From Spirochaetia bacterium UBA2205 (GTDB taxonomy: Bacteria > Spirochaetota > UBA4802 > UB4802): a stretch of 20,399 nt of DNA. Below the pieces are notes generated by a model that was given only the letters and a program-made list of their open reading frames with translations, was not told the DNA's origin and did not search any database. A program made the position numbers and the translations under genes. Positions 1 to 7,209 of this stretch are shown here, piece after piece. The first letter of the stretch is position 1. Every line of letters starts with the position of its first letter. The DNA lies in NCBI GenBank assembly GCA_002328585.1, contig DCUV01000004.1:1-20399 (forward strand). The letters run 5' to 3'.

Positions 1-155
1 GCCTCAAATTCTACTGGGGACCACCACCGAAGATGCTACGAAAAAGCCTATAAATCATCAACAATGTAAATTTTACAGATACCTTCCACTATAAAAATTT
101 TATCATTGTATAAAAACAAATTTGCATTATTGTGTATTACTCATAATATGGTACT

Positions 156-893
156 ATGAATATACTCCCTGAACAGTACATTATTTCATTTATAATAATT
201 TTTTTCTCTGCTCTGGTGCAGGCAGTGACAAGTTTTGGCTCAGCTCTTGTCTCAATGTCATTCCTCCCATTACTCCTTCCGCTCAACATTGTTACTCCGC
301 TTGTTGCACTGAACGGTACATTCATAACAGCATTAAATTTTTTGCGTTTGCATCAGCATTTTGATCCCAAAAAAATAAAACCGCTGGTAATTGGGGCATT
401 GCCGGGAATCCCTGTGGGGATTTATCTTCTGGTAAATATATCTGAAGAAATTATAAAGACAGTTCTGGCGATAGTTATTCTTGCATACAGTCTGTATTCA
501 TTATTACATTCAATTTCTAAAATAAAAATCAATGCGAAAGCAGGTTTACTATTAGGATTTTTTGCCGGTTGTTTAGCTGGAGCATTTAACACTGATGGAC
601 CCCCGGTAGTGATATACATAACTTCTCAAAAATGGTCAAAAGATGAGATGAATATTTCTCTTTCATCATATTTTTTAATCTCAGGGATTACTCTGGTAAC
701 AATGCATACCACAGGAGGGCTGATAACAAAGGATATTGTTTATTTTTTTATTGCCACTATTCCAGCCACATTGCTTGGAGTAATAGCTGGCAGTTTTATC
801 TATAAAAAAATAAATCATGAAACATTTCAAAAAATTGTTTTGATACTGCTCATCATTGTTGCAGTTATGCTCATTGTACAGGTTCATATTTAA
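156..893 (+). CDS. TauE/SafE-family sulfite/organosulfur exporter-like permease
   Basis: A 245-residue integral membrane protein, the usual length for the TauE/SafE (DUF81) family, whose members move sulfite, sulfoacetate or related anions across the inner membrane. About seven to eight hydrophobic segments fill the chain. The N-terminal motif FFSALVQAVTSFGSALVS (from about residue 17) and the second-repeat motif FFAGCLAGAFNTDGPPVVIY (about 129-148), with the typical GPP turn, are the family hallmarks seen directly. The ATG start has only a weak upstream purine signal. The substrate cannot be told from sequence, and no sulfur-metabolism gene is adjacent. The stop lies close before the next gene, so the two may be co-transcribed. 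Bases 1-155 upstream hold short open tails in three frames and no recognisable gene. Confidence 0.87.
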   Translation: MNILPEQYIISFIIIFFSALVQAVTSFGSALVSMSFLPLLLPLNIVTPLVALNGTFITALNFLRLHQHFDPKKIKPLVIGALPGIPVGIYLLVNISEEIIKTVLAIVILAYSLYSLLHSISKIKINAKAGLLLGFFAGCLAGAFNTDGPPVVIYITSQKWSKDEMNISLSSYFLISGITLVTMHTTGGLITKDIVYFFIATIPATLLGVIAGSFIYKKINHETFQKIVLILLIIVAVMLIVQVHI

Positions 894-971
894 AATGTGA
901 ATATACTGAAGATTAAGACAACAGTTAAAAAATTGGATAACTCATTGGATAAGAATTTTACATTCATTACT

Positions 972-2099
972 ATGCTAAATTTCATAAAGCCTTTTTTAAA
1001 GCCGCTTATGTTATTAATTGTATGTATTATTATTGTAATATCGCTCAAAGGATGTGCTTCTATGGGAACAAATCCAGATAAGGATAACGTTGCCAGGTTT
1101 AAACATTCCATGCATTATGATGCTAGTAAAAAAAAGTTTGTAAACCGTAATCAAGATGCTATTGATGAGATGTGGGATAAAAATATCACCTTTACAATTA
1201 TGATTGATATGTTTAAAGGCAGAAAAATTCTAAAGCCAACCACAACACTCCCTGAACTAAAACCAGATCTGTCAGCATTTTTACAACAGGATTCAGATTT
1301 GCGTGTAATCTGGTTTGGTCATTCCTCTTTTATGCTTAATATAGATGGAATAATTGTTCTGGTAGATCCGGTATTTACCAACTCGTCATTCCCGGTAAAT
1401 ATTATGAATAAACGGTTTCAGCCACCGGTATTAAAGCTTAATGAGCTACCAGCAATAGATTATATATTAATATCTCATGATCACTATGATCATCTGGACA
1501 TAAAGTCTGTACAATATTTTATTGATAAAAAAGCACATTTTGTTGTTCCCCTGGGTGTGGGATCACATTTAAAAGGCTGGGGAATACCTTACAATAGGAT
1601 TGTGGAAAAAGATTGGTGGAAAACTGCAGAATTTGACAGGATACAATTCATAGCAACACCTGCTCAACATTTTTCAGGTCGTGGTATTTTTGACAGAAAT
1701 AAAACTTTATGGGCTTCATGGGTAATCAAGTCAAAGAATCACAGTGTCTATTTTAGTGGAGACTCAGGCTATGATATCCATTTTAAAGCTATCGGAAACA
1801 AATATGGTCCATTTGATATAGCATTTTTAGAATGTGGCCAATATAACAATCAATGGAAAGAAGTGCATATGTTTCCAGAAGACTCTGTCACTGCATTCAA
1901 AGATCTTAGGGCTAAAAAATTCTTCCCTATTCATTGGGGTATGTTCATCCTATCAAAACATCCATGGAATGATCCGCCTAAACAGCTCCATGCTTTGTCT
2001 AAAACACATAAAATTGATTTAATTATACCAAAAATTGGACAATTAGTTAATGTTAACCATACATTTCAACTTGAGGAGTGGTGGAATTGTGATAAATAA
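972..2099 (+). CDS. Metallo-beta-lactamase-fold hydrolase (UlaG/NAPE-PLD-like), membrane-anchored
   Basis: A zinc-dependent hydrolase of the Lactamase_B_2 type. Numbered from an in-frame GTG at 897, the metal motif SHDHYDHLD covers H194, H196, D198 and H199. A GHSSF strand precedes it, GDSGYD carries a ligand Asp at about 289, and FPIHWG carries H346. These are the expected ligands and layout of the NAPE-PLD/UlaG-like group, which cleaves phosphodiester or lactone bonds. I prefer the ATG at 972 because it places a hydrophobic segment (LLIVCIIIVIS) directly at the N-terminus, ending at LKGC. That is a possible lipobox, although Lys at -2 is atypical. The GTG at 897 would add 25 residues and starts 4 bases after the upstream stop. 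Neither start has a good ribosome site. The natural substrate is unknown. Confidence 0.85.
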   Translation: MLNFIKPFLKPLMLLIVCIIIVISLKGCASMGTNPDKDNVARFKHSMHYDASKKKFVNRNQDAIDEMWDKNITFTIMIDMFKGRKILKPTTTLPELKPDLSAFLQQDSDLRVIWFGHSSFMLNIDGIIVLVDPVFTNSSFPVNIMNKRFQPPVLKLNELPAIDYILISHDHYDHLDIKSVQYFIDKKAHFVVPLGVGSHLKGWGIPYNRIVEKDWWKTAEFDRIQFIATPAQHFSGRGIFDRNKTLWASWVIKSKNHSVYFSGDSGYDIHFKAIGNKYGPFDIAFLECGQYNNQWKEVHMFPEDSVTAFKDLRAKKFFPIHWGMFILSKHPWNDPPKQLHALSKTHKIDLIIPKIGQLVNVNHTFQLEEWWNCDK

Positions 2100-2392
2100 A
2101 TTATCTTGTTTAAAGAATCTCATCTGGATTATTTGGTTGATTCTTCCGTTGAGATAATTGGCTATAACAATCTGATTTTATACATGAAGCCATACGTCAG
2201 GTGTCGATATCCTGTCCTTATTTTTTTATTTTATAGTTGTTAATTATAAATTATATGTATATCTTATCAGGATGTCAGGTAAAAGCAATGCTTCGTGATA
2301 ATGATACAATAGCTTTTCCATTTGTCAATTATATGAAAAAGCGTTTTTCACTGGTATTGCTAATAATTCTTCAGGTTATAGGAGGTTAAATC

Positions 2393-3244
2393 ATGAATAA
2401 GAACTATTCCCATTCAGAAAGGTTATGGAGTGTATTACAAATCATAATAAGTTTATTGTTCCCATTATTATTAGTAGCAATCATCTCCTGTGCATTCCCT
2501 CAAAAATCAGAATCTTCCGTGAAGAAAACCAAAGTAACGTACACCTCAGGTAATGTTATTTTAGATGGATATGTGTTTTTTGATAAAAATAAAGCAGGGA
2601 AAAGACCGGGGATACTGGTAGTTCATGAATGGTGGGGATTAAACAATTATGCTTTAATGAGGGCTAAAATGTTGGCCAAATCAGGATATATTGCTATGGC
2701 TGTTGATATGTTTGGGAATGGCAGGATAGCAGCAAATCCCAATGAAGCACAAGAACTTACAATGCCTTTTTATAAAGATCCCTACCTTGCAAAAGGTAGA
2801 TTGGAAGCTGCTATCAGTAAACTAAAAGAATTTGAACAAGCTGATTCAAACAATATGGCTGCAATAGGTTATTGCTTTGGCGGTTCTGTGGTACTCAATT
2901 CAGCCAAATTAGGCGTTGATCTAAAAGGGGTGGTTAGTTTCCATGGCGGACTTGCTGGTGTACCTACAAAAAAGGATTTGCTAAAAGCAAAGATACTTGT
3001 ATGTCATGGTGGCAATGATCAGTTTGTCCCACAAAAAGATATTGATATATTTAAACAACAGTTGGATGCAATAGGCGCTAACTATTTATTTAAGATTTAT
3101 CCAGATGCTACACATGCCTTTACTAATCCTGATGCAACAAGAATAGGCAAAGAGTTTAATATGCCAATTGAATATAATGAAGCTGCTGATAAAAAATCAT
3201 GGAATGATATGATTCTTTTTTTTCATGATTTATTCAAAATTTGA
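2393..3244 (+). CDS. Dienelactone hydrolase family protein, predicted lipoprotein
   Basis: An alpha/beta-hydrolase of the dienelactone hydrolase family (PF01738), 283 residues. The catalytic triad is visible: nucleophile C161 in GYCFGG, D209 in HGGND, and H241 in ATHAF. The oxyanion-side motif HEWWGLN and the VDMFGNG loop are also typical. The first 33 residues form a signal with lipobox-like IISC (C33), so the enzyme is probably exported and lipid-anchored, unlike cytosolic ClcD-type enzymes. A strong ribosome site (GGAGG, 2381-2385) precedes the ATG. The 293-base gap upstream holds no recognised gene, only a possible 33-codon ORF (2288-2389). It may hydrolyse an ester or lactone that feeds the acyl-CoA genes downstream, but that link is inference from proximity only. 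Confidence 0.9.
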   Translation: MNKNYSHSERLWSVLQIIISLLFPLLLVAIISCAFPQKSESSVKKTKVTYTSGNVILDGYVFFDKNKAGKRPGILVVHEWWGLNNYALMRAKMLAKSGYIAMAVDMFGNGRIAANPNEAQELTMPFYKDPYLAKGRLEAAISKLKEFEQADSNNMAAIGYCFGGSVVLNSAKLGVDLKGVVSFHGGLAGVPTKKDLLKAKILVCHGGNDQFVPQKDIDIFKQQLDAIGANYLFKIYPDATHAFTNPDATRIGKEFNMPIEYNEAADKKSWNDMILFFHDLFKI

Positions 3245-3304
3245 TTTTTTCATGTCGCTAACACTATGTGAAAATAAGATATACCATAATTTAAATATAA
3301 TCCA

Positions 3305-4192
3305 ATGGTTTTTACTATGAAACTTGATGCATCCTTTGCCGGAACAACGCTGAAAGATTACACAACAACGATATCACCTCGTGCAATGATGAATTATGCA
3401 GCAGCAATTGATGATAACAATCCTTATTATTTTAATGATGAAAGCACTCAAGGGATCATTGCTCATCCAATGTTCGCTGTTGCCTGTACATGGCCAATAT
3501 CAGAAAAAATTTGTGATTACATCAACAATAAAAATTTTCCTCTTGAGATAATTAAAACACAGGTGCATTATACCGAGCATCTTGAATTTCACCGTCCAAT
3601 AGCACCCAATGATACATTGGTCATAAAAGGAAAAATAGCTTCAATAATGCCTCATCGTGCCGGCACCATCATCACCATACGATTTGATGCATGCAACCAT
3701 AACAATCAGCCAGTCTTTACTGAACATATAGGTGGAATGTTGCGCGGTGTTGAGTGCACCGGCAACGTTACGGGAAACAGCAATATTCCAATTCCCGGTT
3801 TTTCTGAAGACACATCATCACCATCCTGGGAAAAAAATGTCTATATTGATAGACTGCGCCCTTATGTTTATGATGGTTGTACTAATATTCATTTTCCAAT
3901 ACACACATCGGTTGCATTTGCAAAGATGGTAGGACTGCCTGATATTATTGTGCAGGGAACTGCTACGTTAGCGTATACTGCACGCGAAATTATCAATCAT
4001 GAAGCTGACGGCAATCCACATTCATTAAAGGTATTATCCTGTCGCTTCACAGGCATGATGACACCGCCGGGAAATATTACCATAGCCCTGTATTCAAAAA
4101 AGCAGGTAAATCAAAACCGTCATCTTTTTTTTGAAGTTCATGACGATACTGGACAGCTTCTTGCCAGGGGAAATGCTCATCTATCATGCTGA
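3305..4192 (+). CDS. Double hot-dog MaoC-type acyl-CoA hydratase/dehydratase
   Basis: A 295-residue protein with two hot-dog domains. The N-terminal half resembles FAS1-like dehydratase domains (AIDDNNPYYF, D36-Y42). The C-terminal half resembles MaoC (FPIHTSVAFA with H200, then VGLPDIIVQGTATLA). The family adds water to trans-2-enoyl-CoA or removes it from 3-hydroxyacyl-CoA. The textbook GDxNPxH signature is altered in the C-terminal domain: the His is kept but the usual Asp position reads Ile, while an Asp lies a few residues earlier in VYDG. Whether catalysis is retained needs a structure-based alignment. The start could also be the ATG at 3317; neither has a clear ribosome site. It precedes the regulator and the thiolase-fold/DUF35/dehydrogenase genes on the same strand and probably acts with them, although 276 bases and a likely promoter separate them. 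Confidence 0.85.
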   Translation: MVFTMKLDASFAGTTLKDYTTTISPRAMMNYAAAIDDNNPYYFNDESTQGIIAHPMFAVACTWPISEKICDYINNKNFPLEIIKTQVHYTEHLEFHRPIAPNDTLVIKGKIASIMPHRAGTIITIRFDACNHNNQPVFTEHIGGMLRGVECTGNVTGNSNIPIPGFSEDTSSPSWEKNVYIDRLRPYVYDGCTNIHFPIHTSVAFAKMVGLPDIIVQGTATLAYTAREIINHEADGNPHSLKVLSCRFTGMMTPPGNITIALYSKKQVNQNRHLFFEVHDDTGQLLARGNAHLSC

Positions 4193-4269
4193 TTACACAA
4201 TCTCCATGAAAAATTGTAAATCTATCACCATTACAAAATTCTATTACCTTTCTACAAAATCTTCACAAT

Positions 4270-4345
4270 ACTATGGGCGATAGTTACCTGTAATAAGTGA
4301 GTACTCTTACTATATATATACTGCATTGAGGGTTACTATCGCCCC
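4270..4345. repeat. Long-spaced inverted repeat upstream of the XRE-cupin regulator
   Basis: The arm GGGCGATAGTTACC (4275-4288) is matched by GGTTACTATCGCCC (4331-4344) as an inverted repeat, 13 of 14 positions, with a 42-base spacer. Inside the left arm lies a smaller palindrome, ACTAT-GGGCG-ATAGT (4270-4284). The spacer contains the perfect palindrome GAGTACTC (4299-4306). It sits between the hydratase stop and the regulator start, and no T-run follows, so it is not a standard terminator. It could be a pair of operator sites bent into a loop, or the ends of a small relic element. Confidence 0.45.
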
Positions 4346-4378
4346 GAAATACATTTTTTTTATAATGATAAATTATTA

Positions 4379-4408
4379 TTGACAATATTATAAATATTTA
4401 CTTATAGT
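4379..4408 (+). promoter_or_regulatory. Candidate sigma70-type promoter for the regulator/acyl-CoA genes
   Basis: A perfect -35 box TTGACA (4379-4384) is followed, after an 18-base spacer, by TATAGT (4403-4408), five of six matches to the -10 consensus. It lies 60 bases upstream of the XRE-cupin ATG and just after the inverted repeat at 4270-4345, so binding there could control it. The surrounding region is very AT-rich, which makes chance matches more likely. Confidence 0.35.
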
Positions 4409-4468
4409 AATTATTATTAATAACAATAGTTGTTTTATTTATGAATCTTTACAAAAGAGCAATTAATA

Positions 4469-5011
4469 ATGGATCTTGGTTCGGTGTTAAAAATAAAACG
4501 AAAAGAAAAAAAGATGACCTTAAAGACAGTGTCATCACGCGCCGGCATCTCTGAGGGTTTTTTAAGCCAGATAGAAAACAATGTAAATTCTCCATCAGTG
4601 GATACACTTATAAATATTTGCTCATCAATTGGGTGTGATGCTGGTGAAGTAATTCAGCAGGCTCAAAATCAGAAAAAAATTTCCATTATACGGAAAAAGG
4701 ATCTCGCAGAGATAGATATACCACACGTTGGGTTTGCAACATTACGTTTTTTTTCACCAGAATCACGAAGAACGATAGACAGTGCAATACTGATGATAGA
4801 ACCCGGAAAAAGTATTCCTGCTCGTAAAGGTATCCGCAATAGCCAGGAGGTTCTTTGTGTTTTAAAAGGTTCGCTTGAATTAACCTACCAGAATCAGGTG
4901 TTTGTACTCAATCAAGGCGATGCCGCACATTTTATAACTCAACCTGAGCAGCAACATATTACCAATAATTCAAAGATGATTGCGGTTGCCCTCTGGGTGG
5001 GGACTATTTAG
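4469..5011 (+). CDS. XRE-family transcriptional regulator with C-terminal cupin domain
   Basis: A 180-residue regulator with an N-terminal helix-turn-helix of the Cro/C1 (HTH_3) type, residues about 4-60 (the core reads RAGISEGFLSQIEN, then PSVDTLINICSSIG), and a C-terminal cupin fold at about 95-178. The cupin part carries SQEVLCVLKGSLEL and LNQGDAAHFITQPEQQHITN, the two conserved cupin strands. In this architecture (PuuR-like and others) the cupin senses a small molecule. It lies between the hydratase and the thiolase-fold gene, so local control of the acyl-CoA cluster and itself is the obvious inference. A palindrome at 5034-5050 just downstream and the inverted repeat upstream are candidate operators. 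The ATG is preceded only by a weak AGAGC signal. Confidence 0.88.
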   Translation: MDLGSVLKIKRKEKKMTLKTVSSRAGISEGFLSQIENNVNSPSVDTLINICSSIGCDAGEVIQQAQNQKKISIIRKKDLAEIDIPHVGFATLRFFSPESRRTIDSAILMIEPGKSIPARKGIRNSQEVLCVLKGSLELTYQNQVFVLNQGDAAHFITQPEQQHITNNSKMIAVALWVGTI

Positions 5012-5033
5012 TTTATAATGGCCTATGACTACG

Positions 5034-5050
5034 GATAGCTATATGCTATC
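5034..5050. promoter_or_regulatory. Palindrome upstream of thiolase-fold gene, candidate operator
   Basis: A perfect inverted repeat GATAGC-TATAT-GCTATC, 6-base arms and a 5-base spacer, sits 23 bases after the regulator stop and 65 bases before the thiolase-fold start. The half-site GATAG also occurs in the inverted repeat upstream of the regulator (4279-4283, and as CTATC at 4336-4340). The size and position suit a dimeric XRE operator. It could equally be a small RNA hairpin in a read-through transcript. Confidence 0.35.
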
Positions 5051-5114
5051 AGCAAGGTACAATGCATATTTTTATGGTGCATACACATTAAAATAATAGA
5101 GAGAGGTTCAGCCT

Positions 5115-6551
5115 ATGATTACATTTACACAACAACAATCAAAAATTCCAAAGCTTATGCGTCCTGTTTATATAATTACAGCCGGTGTATCAAAGTTTGA
5201 CAGGGCATTTCCTGACAAACGCACCGAGGAGATCTGTATTGATGCATTCACAATGGCATCAGATATGCTGGATATGGAGCCTGCAGAGCTTAAAGGGTAT
5301 ATTCACACCTGCTATTACGGACATTTTGCTGATCATTTTGGTGATCAATTGTTAGGCGAAGCGGTTATTCATGACCGGTTAGGGCTTGATCCACTGGGTA
5401 ATATTGGTGTAAAAACCGGTGGGGCAACCGGCGGCTCTACTTTGTGGGAAGCTGTTAAAGCTGTTGCTTCAGGATATTCGGATTGCACACTGGCAATGGG
5501 ATGGGAGCGTATGGACGAGGTTCCTACCGATGAAGGCAATTTTTTAATCTCCTGTGCTGCAGATAAAGACTGGGAATCACCTTTGGGACATATATATACA
5601 GGATACTATGCGGTAATGGCACAAAAATACTGGCAGGTATTTGGCAAAGAGGAAGATTCTTTCAGAAGAACAATGGCAGAAATTTCAGTAAAACATCACA
5701 ATTATGCACGATTTAATCCCTATGCACAGGGACCCATGAAGATAACGGTTGATGATGTATTAAAGTCACCGGTGGTTGCCTATCCACTGCGGGCACTTGA
5801 TGCATGTTTAATGAGTGTTGGTGCAGCCTGTGCAATCATATGTGATGAAGAAACAGCAATAAAACTTACACAAAAATCAAAAAACAAACCATTGCGAATA
5901 TGGGTAGCAGCCGGTTCGCATACCTTACGACCTGCTGACCGGCGAGACATGGAAATACCGCTGTTGCCAAATGAAACTGCTGAGCAATATAAGGATTTTG
6001 GCAAACGTTTCCCCGGCGGCGAACGATACCCCGGCTTCACAGGATTTTTAGCAGCACGGATGTCAGCGTGGTATGGCTACCGTATGACCGGCATTACCAA
6101 TCCAATGGAAGACCTTGATGTAGTAGAACTACACGATGCATTTACCATAAGCGATATTCAAACATATGAAGATATAGGATTACGACCATATGGTTATGGA
6201 AGAGATTATGTTGAATCGGGGGATTGCTATCATATTAATCCAAAGACTGGCAAACCAGGTCGGCTGCCATCAAATTTATCAGGAGGGCTTATAGGGTGCA
6301 TGCATGCCGTTGGTGCAACCGGAATCATGCAGGTATTTGAAATTGCATGCCATTTATGGAACAGATGGGCCGAGATGCATGGCGATGAAAAGTACTGGAA
6401 ACGTTGCAAACGCACCAAACCTGATGATTGGACCAATTTACAGGTAAAGGATGCAAAACGAGCAATGGCAATAAGTCATGCCGGAGTAGGTTCGCATGTG
6501 ACAGCAACAATTTTGATGGATGCTGATAGCTTATTAAAAAAGGATGCATAA
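5115..6551 (+). CDS. Thiolase-fold protein lacking the nucleophilic Cys (candidate acyl-CoA retro-aldolase)
   Basis: A 478-residue member of the SCPx/thiolase superfamily. The fold markers are VKTGGATGGSTLWEAV (from residue 99), SGYSDCTLAMGWERM, VVELHDAFTISDI (H340) and the GHPxGATG equivalent CMHAVGATG (H397). Aligned with the SCPx motif NNNCATGS, the nucleophilic Cys is replaced by Gly103. The C-terminal Cys motif is also absent and reads SHAGVGSH (H455). A normal thiolase reaction through an acyl-cysteine is therefore unlikely. Known Cys-less, DUF35-paired relatives such as Ltp2 of steroid degraders are retro-aldolases that release a ketone or aldehyde and a shorter acyl-CoA. A DUF35 gene follows 12 bases later. 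The start has a GAGAGAGG ribosome site; an in-frame ATG at residue 15 is possible. Calling it an aldolase is inference; the fold and the missing Cys are seen. Confidence 0.88.
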   Translation: MITFTQQQSKIPKLMRPVYIITAGVSKFDRAFPDKRTEEICIDAFTMASDMLDMEPAELKGYIHTCYYGHFADHFGDQLLGEAVIHDRLGLDPLGNIGVKTGGATGGSTLWEAVKAVASGYSDCTLAMGWERMDEVPTDEGNFLISCAADKDWESPLGHIYTGYYAVMAQKYWQVFGKEEDSFRRTMAEISVKHHNYARFNPYAQGPMKITVDDVLKSPVVAYPLRALDACLMSVGAACAIICDEETAIKLTQKSKNKPLRIWVAAGSHTLRPADRRDMEIPLLPNETAEQYKDFGKRFPGGERYPGFTGFLAARMSAWYGYRMTGITNPMEDLDVVELHDAFTISDIQTYEDIGLRPYGYGRDYVESGDCYHINPKTGKPGRLPSNLSGGLIGCMHAVGATGIMQVFEIACHLWNRWAEMHGDEKYWKRCKRTKPDDWTNLQVKDAKRAMAISHAGVGSHVTATILMDADSLLKKDA

Positions 6552-6563
6552 GGAGGCAATACA

Positions 6564-7154
6564 ATGAGTATGTTTGGACAGGTCTACGTAAAAAATAACC
6601 AATATAAATTGAAGGGTGACTTTCATGAATTAACACCTAATATACCAATTCGCAACGCTGATGAAGGCGGGAGGCTAATGGGGGTAACCAATCCTCGTGA
6701 CATGACATACATCCATGCCTATGGTGGCGAAGCAATATTTTTTGAATCACTTGCAAAAGGCAAACTGGTAGCCTCTCGATGTGATAATACAAAATGCAAA
6801 TATAAAGGAAGTGTATGGATGCCATTTAGAATTTATTGCCCTGATTGCCTGCACACAATGGCAGTATTTGATATGACTGATTTAGCAAAAAAAACAGCTC
6901 GTATCCATACATTTATGGTATGCGAACGTTCTGGCGCATTTAACATTCTTGATAAACCCATAAAATTTATAAATATTGAATTTGACGGTGTCGTTACTAT
7001 ATTGATGAGCTATCTGTTGGTTGGTGAACCAAAAATTGGGATGCGGGTAGTGCCAATTTTTAAAAAAGTTGATCCAACATACACTATACTTGATCTTTCA
7101 TGGGTGCCTGAAGGCACAAAGGAGGGGCAATTACCAATTGGATTTTCATTTTAG
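6564..7154 (+). CDS. DUF35 Zn-ribbon/OB-fold acyl-CoA-binding partner protein
   Basis: A 196-residue protein with the rubredoxin-like zinc hook (C73-x4-C78 and C92-x2-C95, reading SRCDNTKC and YCPDC) followed by an OB-fold domain at about 100-190. DUF35 proteins bind directly to SCPx-type thiolases and thiolase-like aldolases, and help hold the acyl-CoA or channel intermediates (archaeal HMG-CoA synthesis, BbsA in benzylsuccinate breakdown, the ChsH2 C-terminal domain in steroid breakdown). The first 60 residues are longer than the minimal hook region and contain VTNPRDMTYIHAYG. A strong ribosome site AAGGAGG (6550-6556) overlaps the upstream stop codon, so translation is probably coupled to the thiolase-fold gene. 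Complex formation between the two products is a firm inference. Confidence 0.9.
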   Translation: MSMFGQVYVKNNQYKLKGDFHELTPNIPIRNADEGGRLMGVTNPRDMTYIHAYGGEAIFFESLAKGKLVASRCDNTKCKYKGSVWMPFRIYCPDCLHTMAVFDMTDLAKKTARIHTFMVCERSGAFNILDKPIKFINIEFDGVVTILMSYLLVGEPKIGMRVVPIFKKVDPTYTILDLSWVPEGTKEGQLPIGFSF

Positions 7155-7209
7155 CATTTATATATTTTTTGATAAAACAAAATAAAGATTTTTAAAAAAG
7201 AGGTTTGCC

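Noticed and set aside
1..155. Possible tail of an upstream gene
   Set aside because: Three frames are open for only 17-35 codons and none shows a recognisable motif, so it cannot be assigned.
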